Below, piece after piece: positions 1 through 13,866 of a stretch of DNA of 64,000 nucleotides. Origin of the DNA: Arctopsyche grandis. Taxonomy: Eukaryota > Arthropoda > Insecta > Trichoptera > Hydropsychidae. The DNA lies in the NCBI RefSeq assembly GCF_051622035.1, contig NC_135367.1:12994501-13058500 (forward strand), written 5' to 3'. A program made the translations under genes and the position numbers. Positions within the stretch are counted from its first letter, which is position 1. Each line of letters begins with the position of its first letter. Below the pieces are notes generated by a model. The model saw only the letters and a program-made list of their open reading frames with translations, was not told the origin of the DNA and made no database searches.

Positions 1-3000
1 AGAGTTGCTCAAAACAAAGAAGAATTGAAGTGTACTAGAGAGACCTCCATCTACATAGTAGTGGATGGCGAATGACTGAATAATGATGATGATGACATAT
101 GTATGTATAATACTTCACCATACTAAGTAGGTCGATCAAAATCTTTGTTCATCGTTGTACATATTTCACAAAAGTCGCTACTCATTTTACTACAGAATAG
201 CAGTTTAATATAACAGATATATTTTCTGTGAAAATGTTATTAATAAAAACTCTTCAATATCTCTCAATCGCTGAATTCTCCATTAATGCAATTCGTAGAG
301 GGAAAGATATTCTTGAATGGTTCGTCATAGTTGATTGCGTGGAGGGAACAAGAGAACGGAGAAGATTCTCAATCTACTTCTTTCATTAATGAAGGGTCAA
401 ACAGTAACAGAAAAACTATCAAGTACATGTAATGGGGATATTATCAAATTTCTTTGTCGTAGAGACCACTGCCTATGATGTTTGTAAAATCCATTTTTGA
501 AATCATATTATTTTGAGCCTTCGAAAAATCTACCGGTAGATTGTCCGATAAATAACTGCATATATGGACTCTCCACTCCTTAAGAGAGCATCCGAAAACT
601 TTGATAGTTCCAATTTTTACTTTAGCTAATTGCCCCGTTCAAAGTTCGCAATATGCACCGACCTTTAGCAACACAATTAGGCATATCGTACTAGTAATGA
701 TTGTGTGCGTATCCTGACTCTGAGGACGAGATCCTCATTGACACCCACAGTGAATCAAGTCGCAATGTGAACACGGACACCATTAGGACAGTCAATTTCA
801 TTAACTGACACAATAATTTATTTAAACCACTTACGAGCTCTCGAGTCGAGGCGACCGCATTGTCCTATGTACATATGTACATCTCTGTTGCTCTTTAGTG
901 CTAAAAGACAATTAAATCACACCGGTAAAAAAAAATATGAAAAAAATCTCAATGAGTATACTCTATATAACACGGATCTGTAGCATTGTTTTAGGTGTTA
1001 AAAAATCGTGGTGCTTAAAACGATTGCGACACATATCATAGTACGTATCAATGTATTTTTATTGATATTATGTATATGTCTTTATCGATTTGTCGTTATT
1101 GAGAGCGTGCACGAGCGCATAGTTAGCACAATAGCGATGCCAGTAAATAGATTTTAATGATCGAATATGGCACACGATTATTGAGTGCCACAAGGGCCGG
1201 ATTCAATTGTAAAATTATTCGATTTTTACGAATATCATTCGTGCGATTACATCCGTGCAGTATTATGCCGACCTTATATATGTATATTTTGTATTTAAGG
1301 TATGCTACATAATTTTAAAATATAGGTATATACATATATAGTATTTACATTTTAATCTTCATTTTATAATTTAAACGTTGAATTATTTTTACAATACTTT
1401 TTTGGGTAAGATAATATATTATCTTAAAACTTATGTACTTTATAATATAAGCGGCCTGGTGCACACATTCGTGCATAAAAATATCACTTACTCCGAACTT
1501 ACATATGTATGTCTCTTCTTATTTCATATCAACTGCCCAATATGGTGGCGTTGAAGAGATTTACGAAAACAAAATGACAAATAAAATAATACATCAGCGC
1601 CTAAGATTTATGTGTGATATTACAATAAAATTGGTATATGTCTGAATAAACTTTTTATATATGTACATATATTACATAGATGTATGTATGTATGTATATG
1701 ATTAAATTATGGACAAAGAAATCCCTCCGCTCTTTTTTTCATATCCACGCACTTATTGTTTTATTTAAAAAGGTTGCTTATGATTTAAAAAAAAAACTTG
1801 AAATGTGTATATAAAAATTTTATTCCTAAAAAGATTCATAGGAATTGTATTATAAATATTACGTTGAATGTGCTATAGTAAAATTAACATTAAATAGCTG
1901 TATTTTACTATAAATTATTATAATGTATTAGTAAATTAAAAATGTACATATATGAGAAAGTGTTAAAGATTGTAATATAAAGTTTATATTATATAGTGTA
2001 AAAAAGTAACTGTTATAATTATAACCGTTCAAAAATTTAGCCTGTGAGCTGCGTAGGGGGTTGCAGAAGCGCACATCGGATAGCTAGCTGTCATCACGTC
2101 GATCTAACAGTTGATTCTGATAAAATTTCAATGATTTCATCAATGCTTAAACCCCTCGAGCGTTATGTCGAAAATATCTGTTTACTTTAATGAGAGCTAA
2201 CCTCCGTGTGTAGTAGATAATGCATAAAAGCGGTCGAAAGAGTGGAAGTGGTTCAAAGTCAGCTCACAAATACTATGCCTTGAATATACAGTCATTTAAA
2301 CTTACATTTAACTTTATACAAAAATATTCATTATAATTAAGGGCAAAACTATCAACTTTTGCTTATTAGCATATTATTTTCTACTTTTAATAAAAATTTT
2401 ACCGCAAATTAAAATTAAATATTTAGAAATTTGCTAAACAATGTCTGACGTTTTAGTCAATTTAACATATGTATATACTGGGCGCACCACACCTTATTAA
2501 ATACAAAATTAAAATTAAGTTCCAATCCGTCCCTACAAGTGAGTATCTGGCGTCGGATCGCTCGCTGTGGCGTTTCGTCAGCGCGACAGACGTAGGGCTC
2601 AATAAACAAATGATAACCGAATAAATTGGACCTTAACTAAATCGTAATGTCTCCATCAAATATAAATGTCAAACCATTTATTGCGCACACCCGCATCACA
2701 ATGAGCCGAATTGACCCCGTGCGCGCCATTGCGATGTGACTTCCCAAAAAATATGCGCATGCCGCACTCAATTTAGCTTTGCAATACCGTTTCGATGAAT
2801 CAACCCTGTATACTGATGTGCAATCTTAAATCTGTAACTAAATCTTATTCTAAAACAGATTGATTGTAGGCAATGAAATTACTCATTAGTAAACGTAAAA
2901 AATACCTTCAACTACAAATTACGTAGAAACTGTTTTCATTAGTTTCTATTTTTTTTTATTTACAAGGTTTGTATTAGTTTCACCAAATATATGTTATATC

Positions 3001-3345
3001 TTCCTAAACTCTTCCGATCGTTTTGAAACTTTGCCATTTTGCGAGGTTTGACCCCGATAGTGAAAAATAATCGTCATGAACATGTTTAAAAATTCAAAAA
3101 TTGTGGACAGTGACAGCTAACCCATTGTCAAGAGCCAGTAGCCTTGTTGGTTTGACTTTCCGCCCTCCACTCATTTGTCAGATTTTAATTGTTTAATCTC
3201 CTATAACTTTATCTTTTTCACACTATATCTATGTGTCTTATAAAATTTGGATTATAGGCTCTCATTATCTCTCATATATTTTTACTTCACTAATAGATTA
3301 TTGTTATTGAAAATAACGGGATTTTTGCATATCTCCATACATATG
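1..3345. other. AT-rich intergenic DNA with GC-richer islands
   Basis: No protein gene is recognisable. The DNA is AT-rich with scattered TATGTATG-type runs. Three stretches are visibly richer in G+C and CpG: about 640-910, 2040-2280 and 2520-2790. The last contains several CG-bearing words and TTTATTGCGC, a homeodomain-type AT core beside CG. These islands have no long reading frame and no terminal repeats, so they resemble non-coding regulatory DNA more than mobile elements; that is inference from composition only. Confidence 0.4.
1451..1610 (+). repeat. Dispersed repeat shared with 8231-8385
   Basis: The start (GCGGCCTGGT) and an inner stretch (CAATATGGTGGC, then a CATCAGCGC-like word) recur in the same order and orientation at 8231-8385. 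The better copy there reads as a short protein-like stretch with His-x-Thr-Ala-Gln-Tyr-Gly-Gly, which faintly recalls the zinc-binding part of retroelement integrases. It is a broken fossil and the family is not established. Confidence 0.4.
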
Positions 3346-3349
3346 TGTC

Positions 3350-4215
3350 TACAGCCGTGGTCAAACGTATTTAGATCACTTGTAAAAATTTAAATTTCAA
3401 ACGATATTTTTGCACAATAATAATGGCGGAGGATCCATTTACTTACATTGATGACTAAAATGAGCAATATGGCAAAGTATAAAAACGATCGGATAAGTGG
3501 CAAATTTTTTCCTGAATTGTAATCGTAAGTGAAACGTAAAGGAGGTACATATGTAAAAAATTGTTTTATCCAAAAATACTCGGGTATTTGAAACAGCCAC
3601 TATCTGCATCGCATCTTACTAGCATTTTATATATTGTTCCTTCCTTGTTAATTTTACGCGAATCAGTGTTTCGAGATTTGAAATGGTTTGATCGCGTTGT
3701 TTTTATTGTTCCGATTTTTTTTTTTTACTATTTTGGTTTTTTTTAACTAAAGTGCATTTTATTTTATTGAAAAATGCCAAAAACACGGGAATCAAGTGAA
3801 GGGAAAAGGGCTCAGATCATTTTATTACATTTTCAAGGGTAGGAATAGATAAAAATTTCCAAACAAATTATATTACCACCATGTTCAAACAACATTTAAA
3901 GGATTATAAATTGCAGTGCTATAAAAAATTGATCAAATGAGGGAAGAATATGGAAAAGAACACTGTGTCAAGATTTCATTTTAACGACCATGTATTTCAA
4001 AATACCAAAAACTAAACTTTTGAACTAGCTAGAGAAGTGGAAAGGGAATAAAATAATGAAACTCTTTTCATTATAACAAACTAATAAGTTCTTGGAGGTT
4101 TGACTTAAATTCCATTGAAAAAGTCTCCCAAAAATTGTGGAAGTCCGGCTTGTTAGAATACCATGAAATTATAACAAATTCGATTTAATAATAGCATTAA
4201 AAACTACATATTTTC
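3350..4215 (+). pseudogene. Worn Tc1/mariner-type transposon relic
   Basis: The left end CAGCCGTGGTCAAACG resembles a Tc1-type terminal repeat. At about 3773 the plus strand reads MPKTRESSEGKRAQI, close to the usual start of Tc1 transposases. Near 4100 it reads DLNSIEKV, matching the SPDLNPIE catalytic-domain motif, followed by the expected KLWK. Between these points the frame is not continuous, so this is a dead copy. No matching right terminal repeat was found. An unrelated repeat (3421-3555) sits between the left end and the coding remnant. Confidence 0.65.
3421..3555 (+). repeat. Dispersed repeat, inverted copy at 56.3 kb
   Basis: The stretch containing ATGAGCAATATGGCAAAGTA, GATCGGATAAG and AATTGTAATCGTAAGTGAAA is found as its reverse complement at about 56,290-56,425, where it interrupts a SINE. 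A weaker relative lies at 2995-3060. It has no coding content. Its position inside a SINE at the second site indicates a mobile sequence. Confidence 0.6.
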
Positions 4216-7140
4216 ATATCGGACCAACAAGCATGTTTATTTATTTAATAGAAAACAGCATATATGCATTATTTAATTTAATTTATCAATTATTTATTTT
4301 TAAATTCCGATAAAATACATAAATATTCTAGACACATTCACAAAATTAATATTTTCTACCAATTTTTAAATATATGTAAATTCTTAATAGGTAGTTTTAA
4401 TAGTATAAGATCTTAAGTGAAAAATATAAAGCACATTTTATGTGACATTTTAATTAAAAAAAATTATATATAGCACATTTTTGAAAAATTATAGAAAACA
4501 CATTCGAATGAATGATTTAGAATAAAATAAATATCTGGCAAATTTCATTACACATTTCATAGAGATGAGTCGAGCTCTATTTCAACGAATTAGTAGCAAA
4601 AAATTAAACACATTAAATCATGCGCCTCACCCATACGTCCCACATTCAGCCGCTTCCCAGCTTTTTCCACGAGTGTGAAAATCATCGGCGCCCGTGGCCC
4701 TTCTAAAACTGTGGCGCGCGAAATTGAATTAACACACACTGAAATGATATAACACGTATCGGTGGCGTTCGAGTGGACCTCTCGAGCCGTTTAAAACAAT
4801 TCGACTCAATTGCAACATGGCGTGCTTGATTTAATCACGCCACAGTGGCTGCCCGACACCATCATTATCACCATTGTCGTCATGATCGTCGCAGATCGCC
4901 GTAGACGCAAATCTGTCGATCATACCGAGTGTATCCAATAACCGAATACCGATAACGCGATTCAAACCACAACGGACAATCGAATGATTCCGGTCGGGCC
5001 TCAGTTTGGAAGCCTAGCGTTATCCTAAAACCAATATCGAATATTGAATCGATCTAACCGGTACTGCTATACGTGCAAAATCAGCATTGGAATATCCCAG
5101 CAGATTTTAGGCAATTGGTATATTGAAAATAGATACTTATGTACGGGTATTTGTATGTATCATATACCTACGGATTCTGGTTCTGAAAGAGACTAAACTT
5201 TTTAATTGATATGTTTGTGTACAAAATGATTAATGAGAAGTTCGGGTTATCAATGAATTATAATGTTTGTGTTTATAGAACACAAAGGTATTCATACAGA
5301 TTAAATTGGTCGGCATAAATCATACGGAATATTAAATTAATAATTCGACACTAAAAATCTGCAAAAAAAAGTCAGTTTCAAAAATTGAACTACAGCTGAT
5401 ATGAATGATTTTTTAAGTTCTTATTTCTTATTTTAAAAATTGAAATTATACTAATATTAGTTCTATTATATTATCCTATTTCATTTTAGAACACGACATT
5501 AAAATTAAATGTAGGTAATATTGATAATTCAATTTATCATGACCAAGTTGGAATGTTTAATAAGCAAGTTTTGATAATTTGAAGTAGCAAAGTTATTAAT
5601 GTGATTCGAACGATTTTTCCGAAAATAAACCAAATATGAACAGGAAACTAATTTCATTCGGAAAAATGTAATTAATGGAGGAAAATTAAGAGTGAGAACC
5701 TGAAAAGAGATCCGTAACTCGATGTTGCTAAAAGCTTTTAGTCCGCATTCTATTAAGTTAGCCGAAATTCGAATTACGCAAAATCTTGTTTATGACGAAA
5801 GCATATTTTTACCTAATAATAAAACATTGTACAAAAATAATTTGATTTGCCATAACAAGAATATTGAATTAAAATTCACAAATTTGTGTTTATCAAAAAC
5901 TGCAGTGGTACATAATTACTATAATATTACGATTGCACACAATCTATTCGATATGAATGAATGAAATCACACAACAGTTAAACTAACTAGCTCAAATTAT
6001 CATCATTTATCGTTAACACTATTAACGTTATATAATTAATTTTGCGATAAAACCATTTACTGATTACAATGTCGTTGTTATAATTTTAAAATAGCGAGAT
6101 ATATTCCGGATGTGTTTCTGATAAAATTAAAAATCTACCCACTCGAAAAGAGAAAACAATTATATGAAACATTCAAACGGAAAATCTACATAGTACATAC
6201 AAAATACAGTTATATATGTATGTATATATTGAAATAAAAATAACAACATAATGACAAAATACTTTTTTTATGTACATACACATGTACACACTTAATGATT
6301 AATAAAAAAATCTGTTTATAGATACATACAATTACAATTTATTTTAAAAAAATCACATCCGTTATTATGAACATTCCGAATTATTTAAAAATTTTAAATG
6401 AGTTGATTTTTACAAGCTCTTTATATTGATATGTTATTTATAATAAAATTTCAACGGCTTTTATTTATCCAAATTTTAATCGGCTTAAAATAGTCATTCT
6501 CAATTTTTTTTCTATTCTTTTAATACATTCATATGTATTTTAATCTTAAAATAATGATTCTATTTTTTTTTTTCATTTTTATGATCTACAATATTTATTT
6601 GTAGTGATTCTCGCTATTATTCCTATCGTCTGGAATAAAAATTATTCTAATAATTATTTTAGTGAAACTCTAACTTTTAAAAAATATATGTTTAATTCAA
6701 TTTAAAATAATTGAAATATTTTTAAAATAAAACGGGAATTTATCCGACGGTTAAAATACCACTCAACCCATCTTAAAAATTCATTCAAAAATTTTACAAG
6801 AGAAACCGCAGGCACTACAAAACAGGAATGAATAAATTTATTTACCTTGTTCCCGTCGGAAAATATGATGACAGCCGTGTTCGGCGGGATATCCCGCCTT
6901 TCTTCTTACACGAAAGAAAAATTCAAAGACGCCGTGCGTACAAAAAATAAATAAACTTCGCCGAAATGATCACATCAATTTTATATACGAACACTTTGTA
7001 AATAAAATTTTAAAAAAGTCCCAAAACGGATATTATTGTAACTACAATTTTATTTATTTATTGAAAAAACATAAAATAATCATATCGAAAATCGAGTCAA
7101 CGAGATGAAAATCCACAAAGGTGGATTGAATTGATAGAGT
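4216..7140. other. Gene-free AT-rich DNA with one GC island
   Basis: No gene is supported. A clear GC-richer island spans about 4620-5060 and includes GTGGCGCGCGAAATTG and many CG dinucleotides, without a reading frame; it may be regulatory. A short frame at 5722-5964 has no family resemblance and sits in AT-rich DNA, so it is not called. A smaller CG-rich patch lies at 6850-6950. Confidence 0.4.
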
Positions 7141-7900
7141 TGACCGGCACGCGTCGATCAGGCACGCGTGTCAGACGAGAGTGTGTGTCACGCGTGTTGC
7201 GCCCGCGGCGGTTATCATAACACTAATTTCCTTACGTCCTTAGCGCGAGTTTATAAAATAACAAACACGCGGATGGGAGAGAGAGCAAAGGACCAAGTCA
7301 CATTATTACCCGCGCATTACGGCCAGTGGCTGTCAAAGTGTGGGCTCGGGGAGCCAGACACCCGCCACCCCTCGCGCGCGCATCTCTACTGACCGTTTTA
7401 GGGGCGGGCGTATGTATGCTATTGCACCACATAGTAACATAATGCACGTGCATTCATTGTTTAAATATTGTTGTATGCTTGACACGCTGTGCGAGTGCCA
7501 GGCATTGCCCAGTTTTTATATTTTTATCATCCGATTTTCATAACTACGGGTTTTCATCGAAAACTTCTTCTATGTATATAAACTATTGTTGCGTAGGGGT
7601 GGGTGGAGGATCCACGCACTGCCAGTGCTCCGTCCAGAATGCCTTCATATGGCCTAAGTACCTGCTTATAAAGGGCAGGTCGCTCACTGCATCTTCCTCG
7701 ACGCGTTTGTTTACCTATTGTTATAGTCACGTACTAGATATGCAGTCCCACGGTCTCGGCATACAGTCCCACGCTTTCGCGGTGTCAGTTCTGAGAACTC
7801 TAGCGGGAAGTGACCGAATGCCATTATCGACCACTAAGTCAATTCGGGGGTCTCCATTATTAGCCGACAGCACTTACGCCTGGAGATAATCCTCGAAAAC
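7141..7900. promoter_or_regulatory. CpG-rich block, possible promoter or enhancer
   Basis: The stretch is rich in CG (ACGCGTGTTGCGCCCGCGGC near 7191) and stands out against AT-rich flanks. Several short overlapping frames arise from the composition, none with a recognisable domain. No gene was found on either side that it clearly serves. It could be the promoter and untranslated first exon of a gene leaving the window, or an enhancer. Confidence 0.3.
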
Positions 7901-7963
7901 CAATTATAACGGCGGCTCCTTTTAGCATATGCTACACTATTTTATCAATCAAATAACGTTACA

Positions 7964-8212
7964 TCTAATATATAATTTCGAAAGAGACTTTGTATGTAAC
8001 TACATATATAAAGTTTAATGTATGTAAGGTTCGGTTGGGAGCATCGAAAACAAATCAAAGTTTCTATGACGACGATATCCATATCGTTGAATATAATTTT
8101 TTTTTCGATTCAAATAAATTTAATAAAAAACAAATGAATGTTTACTATTAGATTAGCTATGTTTAAGCTGTTTATATTACAAATACCGAGCGAAGTCGGG
8201 TAAAACCACTTG
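7964..8212 (+). mobile_element. Non-autonomous Helitron-like element, copy A
   Basis: The element starts TCTAATATATAATTTCGAAA after an A and ends in a small hairpin (CCGAgcgaagTCGG) followed by GGTAAAACCACTTG before a T. The same ends and interior occur at 41,921-42,113 and, inverted, at 16,557-16,903. A TC start, a 3' hairpin and a CTRR end inserted between A and T are Helitron hallmarks; this copy's last four bases are CTTG, a one-base departure. There is no coding capacity. Confidence 0.65.
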
Positions 8213-8230
8213 TAAATAATATATGTAACT

Positions 8231-8385
8231 AGCGGCCTGGTCCACATATTTGTGCACTTGATAAAAGTTCTCTTGAAAAAGTATTATTTCATTTACATAA
8301 ACATCAAACTGCTCAATATGGTGGCATTGAAGATAATTACAAAAACAAAAGAACAAATGAAATAATTCGTCAGCGCATGAATTAT
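8231..8385 (+). repeat. Dispersed repeat, better copy of 1451-1610
   Basis: This is the second copy of the repeat described at 1451. It lies just after a Helitron-like element. It holds a short fragment that reads like worn mobile-element coding sequence. Class unresolved; it is a fossil. Confidence 0.35.
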
Positions 8386-10984
8386 TTTGATATTTCTAAA
8401 ACGATTATTAATTTATCTAAAAAAAATGTGATTGTTGAGACAGTTCCATACAAAAACTTGCTCATTTTCCATTGTTTCCGCTCCAAAAGGCAAACGAGAA
8501 CCCACTTCAGTGAAATCATTTTTAATTTTTAAAAGCTTTTTCCAAGAATCCACATGGCAAATAGTAGTGATTTTATCTTACGAAAGCTCATTTTATTAAT
8601 TCCATTCGTCGTATTAAATGTAACAAACAAAAATATGAACACATAGAAACTAAATTGGTGATTTAATAATTGTGAAAAAAATTTGTATTGGATATATTAA
8701 TGAAGACTTTTTTCCAAGAGAAAAATACGCTAGTGTCTATTTTGGGGCTAAAATACGCCGTTGAGACTTTCTTAGAAAATAAGGCAGTGGATTTAATGAG
8801 CTTAAAGAATTTTTAGTCATTCAATTTTTTATTTTAATCTGTCTCCACTGGAACAGCAAATTTGTACAATTATTATTTTTAGTAATTGTATTTATAGATT
8901 TTTAAAATAAATTACATTTTAATAAATTTCCAATTAGATACTAATTAGAATAGGATTTTATTTTCGAAAAATGAATTAACTTCATTATACACTAATAGGT
9001 GTATTCAGATTGAAACTGGACCATTATCGACATATTAGTTAAATACCCAAAATTAGGTTTTAAAGATGAAAAAATTTCATAATAAATATTTATTCACAAT
9101 AAATGTTTCAGTAAAAATGTTACATATATATGTACAAGAAAGTTGATAAATATAAAATCTAATAATATATATGGATGTATCATACATATATCAAAAGTTT
9201 ACAATAAAAAAGGTGCGCGGTCAAAAATGTTCAGAGCCGTACAAATCGGCCTCTGTGACACCTCATAGGACGAACGCAATGAAGGGATTAAGTTCAATGC
9301 GATGAACATTCAAAAATAGCCCCTATTACACGCTTATATACAACCGCATTTCGCTCATCACAACTCCGCTCCCACACCAGACAACGAACGGCGACTACGA
9401 CACTGAATAGACAATTTTTAAAAAGTCACAAGAGACACTACTTTCCAACAAACAAAAACAATCTTTACTACACATACGAATAAGCGATACTATAGCGCGC
9501 GCAAAAATCAACTTTTTATTTCTCTTTCAGAATGCACCGTCCAAACGATACAACCATATTCACCCCTGAGCGCTAATGGCTCTTACGGTAATGTGAAATA
9601 AAGATCATTTTCGCTTCTTGTCCGGCCATACTCGGTTCCCACCGCTAAATTCAATAGAAACTGTGCAATCACGAAATCGTTCGCGGCCGATGGGAGTTCG
9701 GAGTGTTCTTGCTATTTCTTTCTCTACTCGTCCGTTCACGGTGTGCTAGAATGAGATGTAGGATGTGTGCATAGTGCATTCACGGATTGCGCTCGTCTTT
9801 GCAACCGCAAAGCGAGGATCTTTTACAAATCTTATTTGGAAAACGGGCTAAAAACGTGACGTGTGTTTGTACCCGTAAAATAGACAAACCTCTACTTGTA
9901 ACTTAACGCTATTTTATCCAGTATAAATATTATTTGTTTTTTTTTTTTTAAGTTTATTCATTTGTTTTGATGTTTTAAACCTGTGCTCTAACTATAGACA
10001 TGTAAATTTTATTGATAAAATTTTAAGCATGGGTTAAATAAGGGTCGATTAGTCAGCGTTTTATTTGAGCTTTAAACAAATTTTAGAATCTTAGAATTTA
10101 CATAGATAGAGAGATATAATTAATTTAAGTTTGTGCAAACACTTGAAATGTAATTTTTTTAAATATTTAAATAGAAATTAAACAAAAACCCTCTTTTTAT
10201 TTTGTATCATTTTTAATGTATGATGTTCATCCATTATCCTCAATATCTAAGGCCTCCTCGAGGATATGTAACGCCCTTAGGCCATTTTAGTTTTCAGTTC
10301 CCCATATATGTAATAAAATGGTCTATTTTTAATCTTTTTACTGCCCATTTTATTTTTTTCAACACCTTATCATAAATGAAATGTATGTATGAACTAAAAG
10401 AACCAGAATTTTATGATGGGTATTTTTTTTATGTAAATTCACATTAAAAGCCCTATCAACTATGATAGTACGAACAACTATAATGAAAAGGATATGAAAT
10501 GAAAAAAAAAAAACAAATTAATTATTTCGGAAAAATGCCTAAAAATGATGTGCACTTAACCAAGGTCTACTTAGTCAGCCTTGAAAATATTTTCTGTTTT
10601 AAATTTTTGACTTATGGTATGATATTTTGAATAATGAAGTAACAAATGATTATTTTACTATCATAAAATTTTACCTAATATCGAACGAATATATTCTATT
10701 CAGAATTTATCAAATTATATGGATATACATTTTTTTTACAATTCGATTGATATTTTGAATTTCAAAACATAAATTCACAAATTATATAGGGATAATATTT
10801 TTGGCACGGCTGTAATATAGATTACACGACAAATGTCAAAACGACATTTAATGTCAAATTAACATTTGATATTAAAATAAAATTTGACGTTTCAGTGAAA
10901 TCATAACCAATTACATTTTCACTGGGTAATCATAATATCTTTTTCATAATTTCACTGGGTAATCATAGCAGCAAACTATTTATT
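8386..10984. other. Gene-free DNA with a CpG-rich island
   Basis: 8386-9224 and 9891-10,984 are AT-rich with no supported gene. About 9225-9890 is a GC-richer, CG-containing island (for example TTCGCGGCCGATGGGAGTTC near 9680). It has no long frame. It contains a splice-acceptor-like TTTCTCTTTCAG near 9530, which could mark an untranslated exon but has no partner that I can identify. A short direct repeat (TTTCACTGGGTAATCATA) occurs twice at about 10,917 and 10,950. Confidence 0.35.
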
Positions 10985-11625
10985 AAAGGGTTAGGTTACG
11001 CTAGGTTAAGTTAGGGTTGGCCCTATTCATATAAGATTAGATTGTTAGGGTCATTATCTATTTTTTTCAAATTTTACTTTTGTAACTGGCAACCCATTTG
11101 ACGTTTGATTTGCCGGGCGAAAGCCAATTCTGTCGTGCGAGCCATTTTAGAGATGTTAATTTGACATTATATATCATTTAGGTTAGGTTAAGTTAGGGTT
11201 GGCCCTATTCATATAAGATTAAGTTGTTAGGGTCAGTATTTATTTTTGTTACTGGCAACCCATTTGAAAACCGAATCTGTCGTGCGAGCTAATTTGCATG
11301 ATCTATTGGCATTCTTTTTATAAATGGTACCCAATTATATATGTAAAATAATAAAATTTGATTAATAATAATAAAATTATAAAATAATAAAATTAATTTG
11401 AAATTATATGTCATTTAGGTTAGGTTAAGTTAGGGTTGACCCTATTCATAAAATATCAGGTTGTTAGGGTCAGTATTTATTTTTGTCAAATTTTATTTTT
11501 GTTCCTGGCAACCCATTTGAAAACCGAATCTGTCGTGCGAGCTATTTTGCATGAGCTATTGACATTCTTTTTATAAATGGTACCCAATTATATATGTATG
11601 TAAAATAATAAAATTTGATATAAAA
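10985..11625 (+). repeat. Three-unit tandem repeat with telomere-like motif
   Basis: Three units of roughly 185-240 bases follow one another. Each begins with a GGTTAGGTTAAGTTAGGG-like stretch, then CCCTATTCAT, a T-rich tract, GGCAACCCATTTGA and TCTGTCGTGCGAGC. Units two and three also share a tail with GGTACCCAATTATATATG. The opening motif is an imperfect run of the insect telomere repeat TTAGG. The units differ by substitutions and small gaps, so the array is not recent. Confidence 0.75.
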
Positions 11626-13723
11626 AATCAATTAAAAAAATTAAACTTAATCAAATAAAATTTAAATTAAATAAAGCAAATTTTAATATAAAAATATATA
11701 CCTATTTAATTTATTTTATTTTGTTTTATATATATTTGATAAGGTTAGGTTAAGCTGCATTTAAATTTTTAAATAATTATTAATTTGTATGTACTTATTG
11801 TTAAATAATATTTTTTTTCCTATACAAATATACATTTCTAAAGATTAATTCAACTTTAAAATAATTTAATAACTTATATTTTGTTATCGTATTAGTGGTG
11901 AACGCTACTAGCGAAAATGTACGGATACTAGTAGTGTCTCAGTTGCGTCTTGAAGCGAAACAGCTAGGGGCGGAGCCAGTGGGCGGGCTCAAACGATCAT
12001 TCATCTTCCAGAAGGTTTCCGTATCCGTCTACAGTAGTATCTTCTCGTTTTCTTCACTTTGTTACCCCCTTCGTGTTTTCCGCTGACAGAAAATCACAAT
12101 TTTCCTTCATTGAATACATTTTCACCGAATGGGAAAAATAAAGCTCCACTTGGAAAAAAATATATCAATCCCATTTCCCATAAGAAAAATCATACACATA
12201 CATTTTTTTTATAATAATTATTACAAATTGATCTTTTATGTTTATGTAGGTATATTATTTACAAATTAAATACGTTTGTTCTTTGGCGGATCAGCATCCC
12301 TAAGGTAGTGAATAAATATCGTTAAGCTATTTGGAGTCTATCTGCCCCCTACGAAGAAAGGTTCCGCTGGAGCGCCAATCAGCGCCAAACTAATCTAATA
12401 AAGAAACACTTGGGGGAGAAAAGGTTGAATCGTCTCGCACACAACATCTTTCCAAGTTTTCAATACTCGGATATCTACGTACGTACACATACCCACTGCT
12501 TGAGTTTCATTCGTGCAAATATGTACGTAAATAAACATAATGCGAAACGTACACAACGATTGAAACCCGCACGAGAAACTTTATAATGCGAAAATTCAAT
12601 GTATAAACATACATTTTATCGTAATATAAGTACCTACATACATACACAGTCGAACTGTTTTTGCAGATTTCATAGAGATGTGTGAGAAAGGAATCAAAAT
12701 TTTGCATTATGCAATTAGGTTTGACGCCAAAGTCAATTTTTATTTTCATAAAATTAATGATCGCAGACTGCATGCCTTCACTTTGGAATTATCACATCTT
12801 AATATGATAAACTTAAAAGCATAAACAATGGTTTAATTATATGTTTAAGTAAAATACAGTCGAATTTCTTTAATATGAATACGACTATGGCGAGGAATAA
12901 GTCACTATCGATTTGTATCGGGAAACAAATATTCAAAAATTTTGTGGAACTAACATGTGTGAAACACCTTTGCTAGCGAAAATTTATCACCAAAACTTTT
13001 AACAATTGTAAATACTTTTTTAAGCTTTATTCCAATTATGCTGTGTACAATAATATTTAAATAAGATAACACTATAAATACTAAGAAAAATAATGTGTAA
13101 ATTAAATAGACAATGATAACTGAATCAGTAGCTACATATTACAATATACATAAGATGTATTATTTATTTATTTACTACAATTAAATCATAGTGACGTTAC
13201 AAATATACATATGTATATACTCCAGGGCCTCACTATGGCAAAGCTTAAATCTATTTAAAACAAAAACAATTAAAAGACACAAACATAAAAATAAAATATA
13301 AACAAAAATAAAGCTTGAAAGTAATGTTAAGTAAAGAATTTACGATTTCAAATTAAAAAATCTCTCAACCAGATCAGCATATTTTAAATTGAACAAATCC
13401 AAGTTACCAGTAATCTGATTGAGGAGCTTGATGCCCCTTGCAATAAGCGAAGATACCATCAAATTGGTACGTGCCCTAGGAGAAGATAACAAACTGCGGC
13501 ATACATTACGAACAATTAAAAGCATTTAAACATTAAATCACCAAAGACGGTCTACTTAAATAAAATCATCGACACTATAGAATTATGAAATTTTTAGAAA
13601 TTGCTTTAAACCGCTATCATTTTAAAATAAAACACTAAATGAGGCCTAGTTCACTTTTGATTAAATAAAACTGCACTTCAAATTTAATCTACACAGGAAT
13701 TACATGTATTAAAAAATCATATA
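11626..13723. other. Gene-free AT-rich DNA
   Basis: No gene is supported. About 11,890-12,080 and 12,270-12,440 are somewhat richer in G+C and unique within the window. At 12,856 a CAGTCGAATTTCTTTAATAT stretch recalls a pogo-type terminal repeat but no partner end was seen. Confidence 0.35.
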
Positions 13724-13866
13724 AACCAGTGGTCAGCGTATAATGCTAACAACTGAGAGTTCGTGAGTTCGTGCCTTGATCCAGTGTTGCTGGCAAGACC
13801 TTGGATAGATGTGACTCCAGGTCGATCCTATCAGATTGTGATTTCATTTTCGAAAACGATTCTTAC
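13724..13866 (+). mobile_element. tRNA-derived SINE, partial copy 1
   Basis: This resembles the head of the SINE family seen more fully at 14,739 and 57,976: CCAGTGGTCAGCGTA (A-box region), a worn B-box GAGTTCGTGCC, then GCAAGACCTTGG and CTCCAGGTCGATC. The 3' body is lost soon after. Confidence 0.6.

Noticed and set aside
1451-8385. Retroelement integrase fragment
   Set aside because: The His/Gly-Gly resemblance is too short; recorded only as a dispersed repeat.
12645-12990. pogo-type transposon ends (CAGTCGAA words)
   Set aside because: The words are not in a proper inverted arrangement with TA flanks and no transposase remnant is near.
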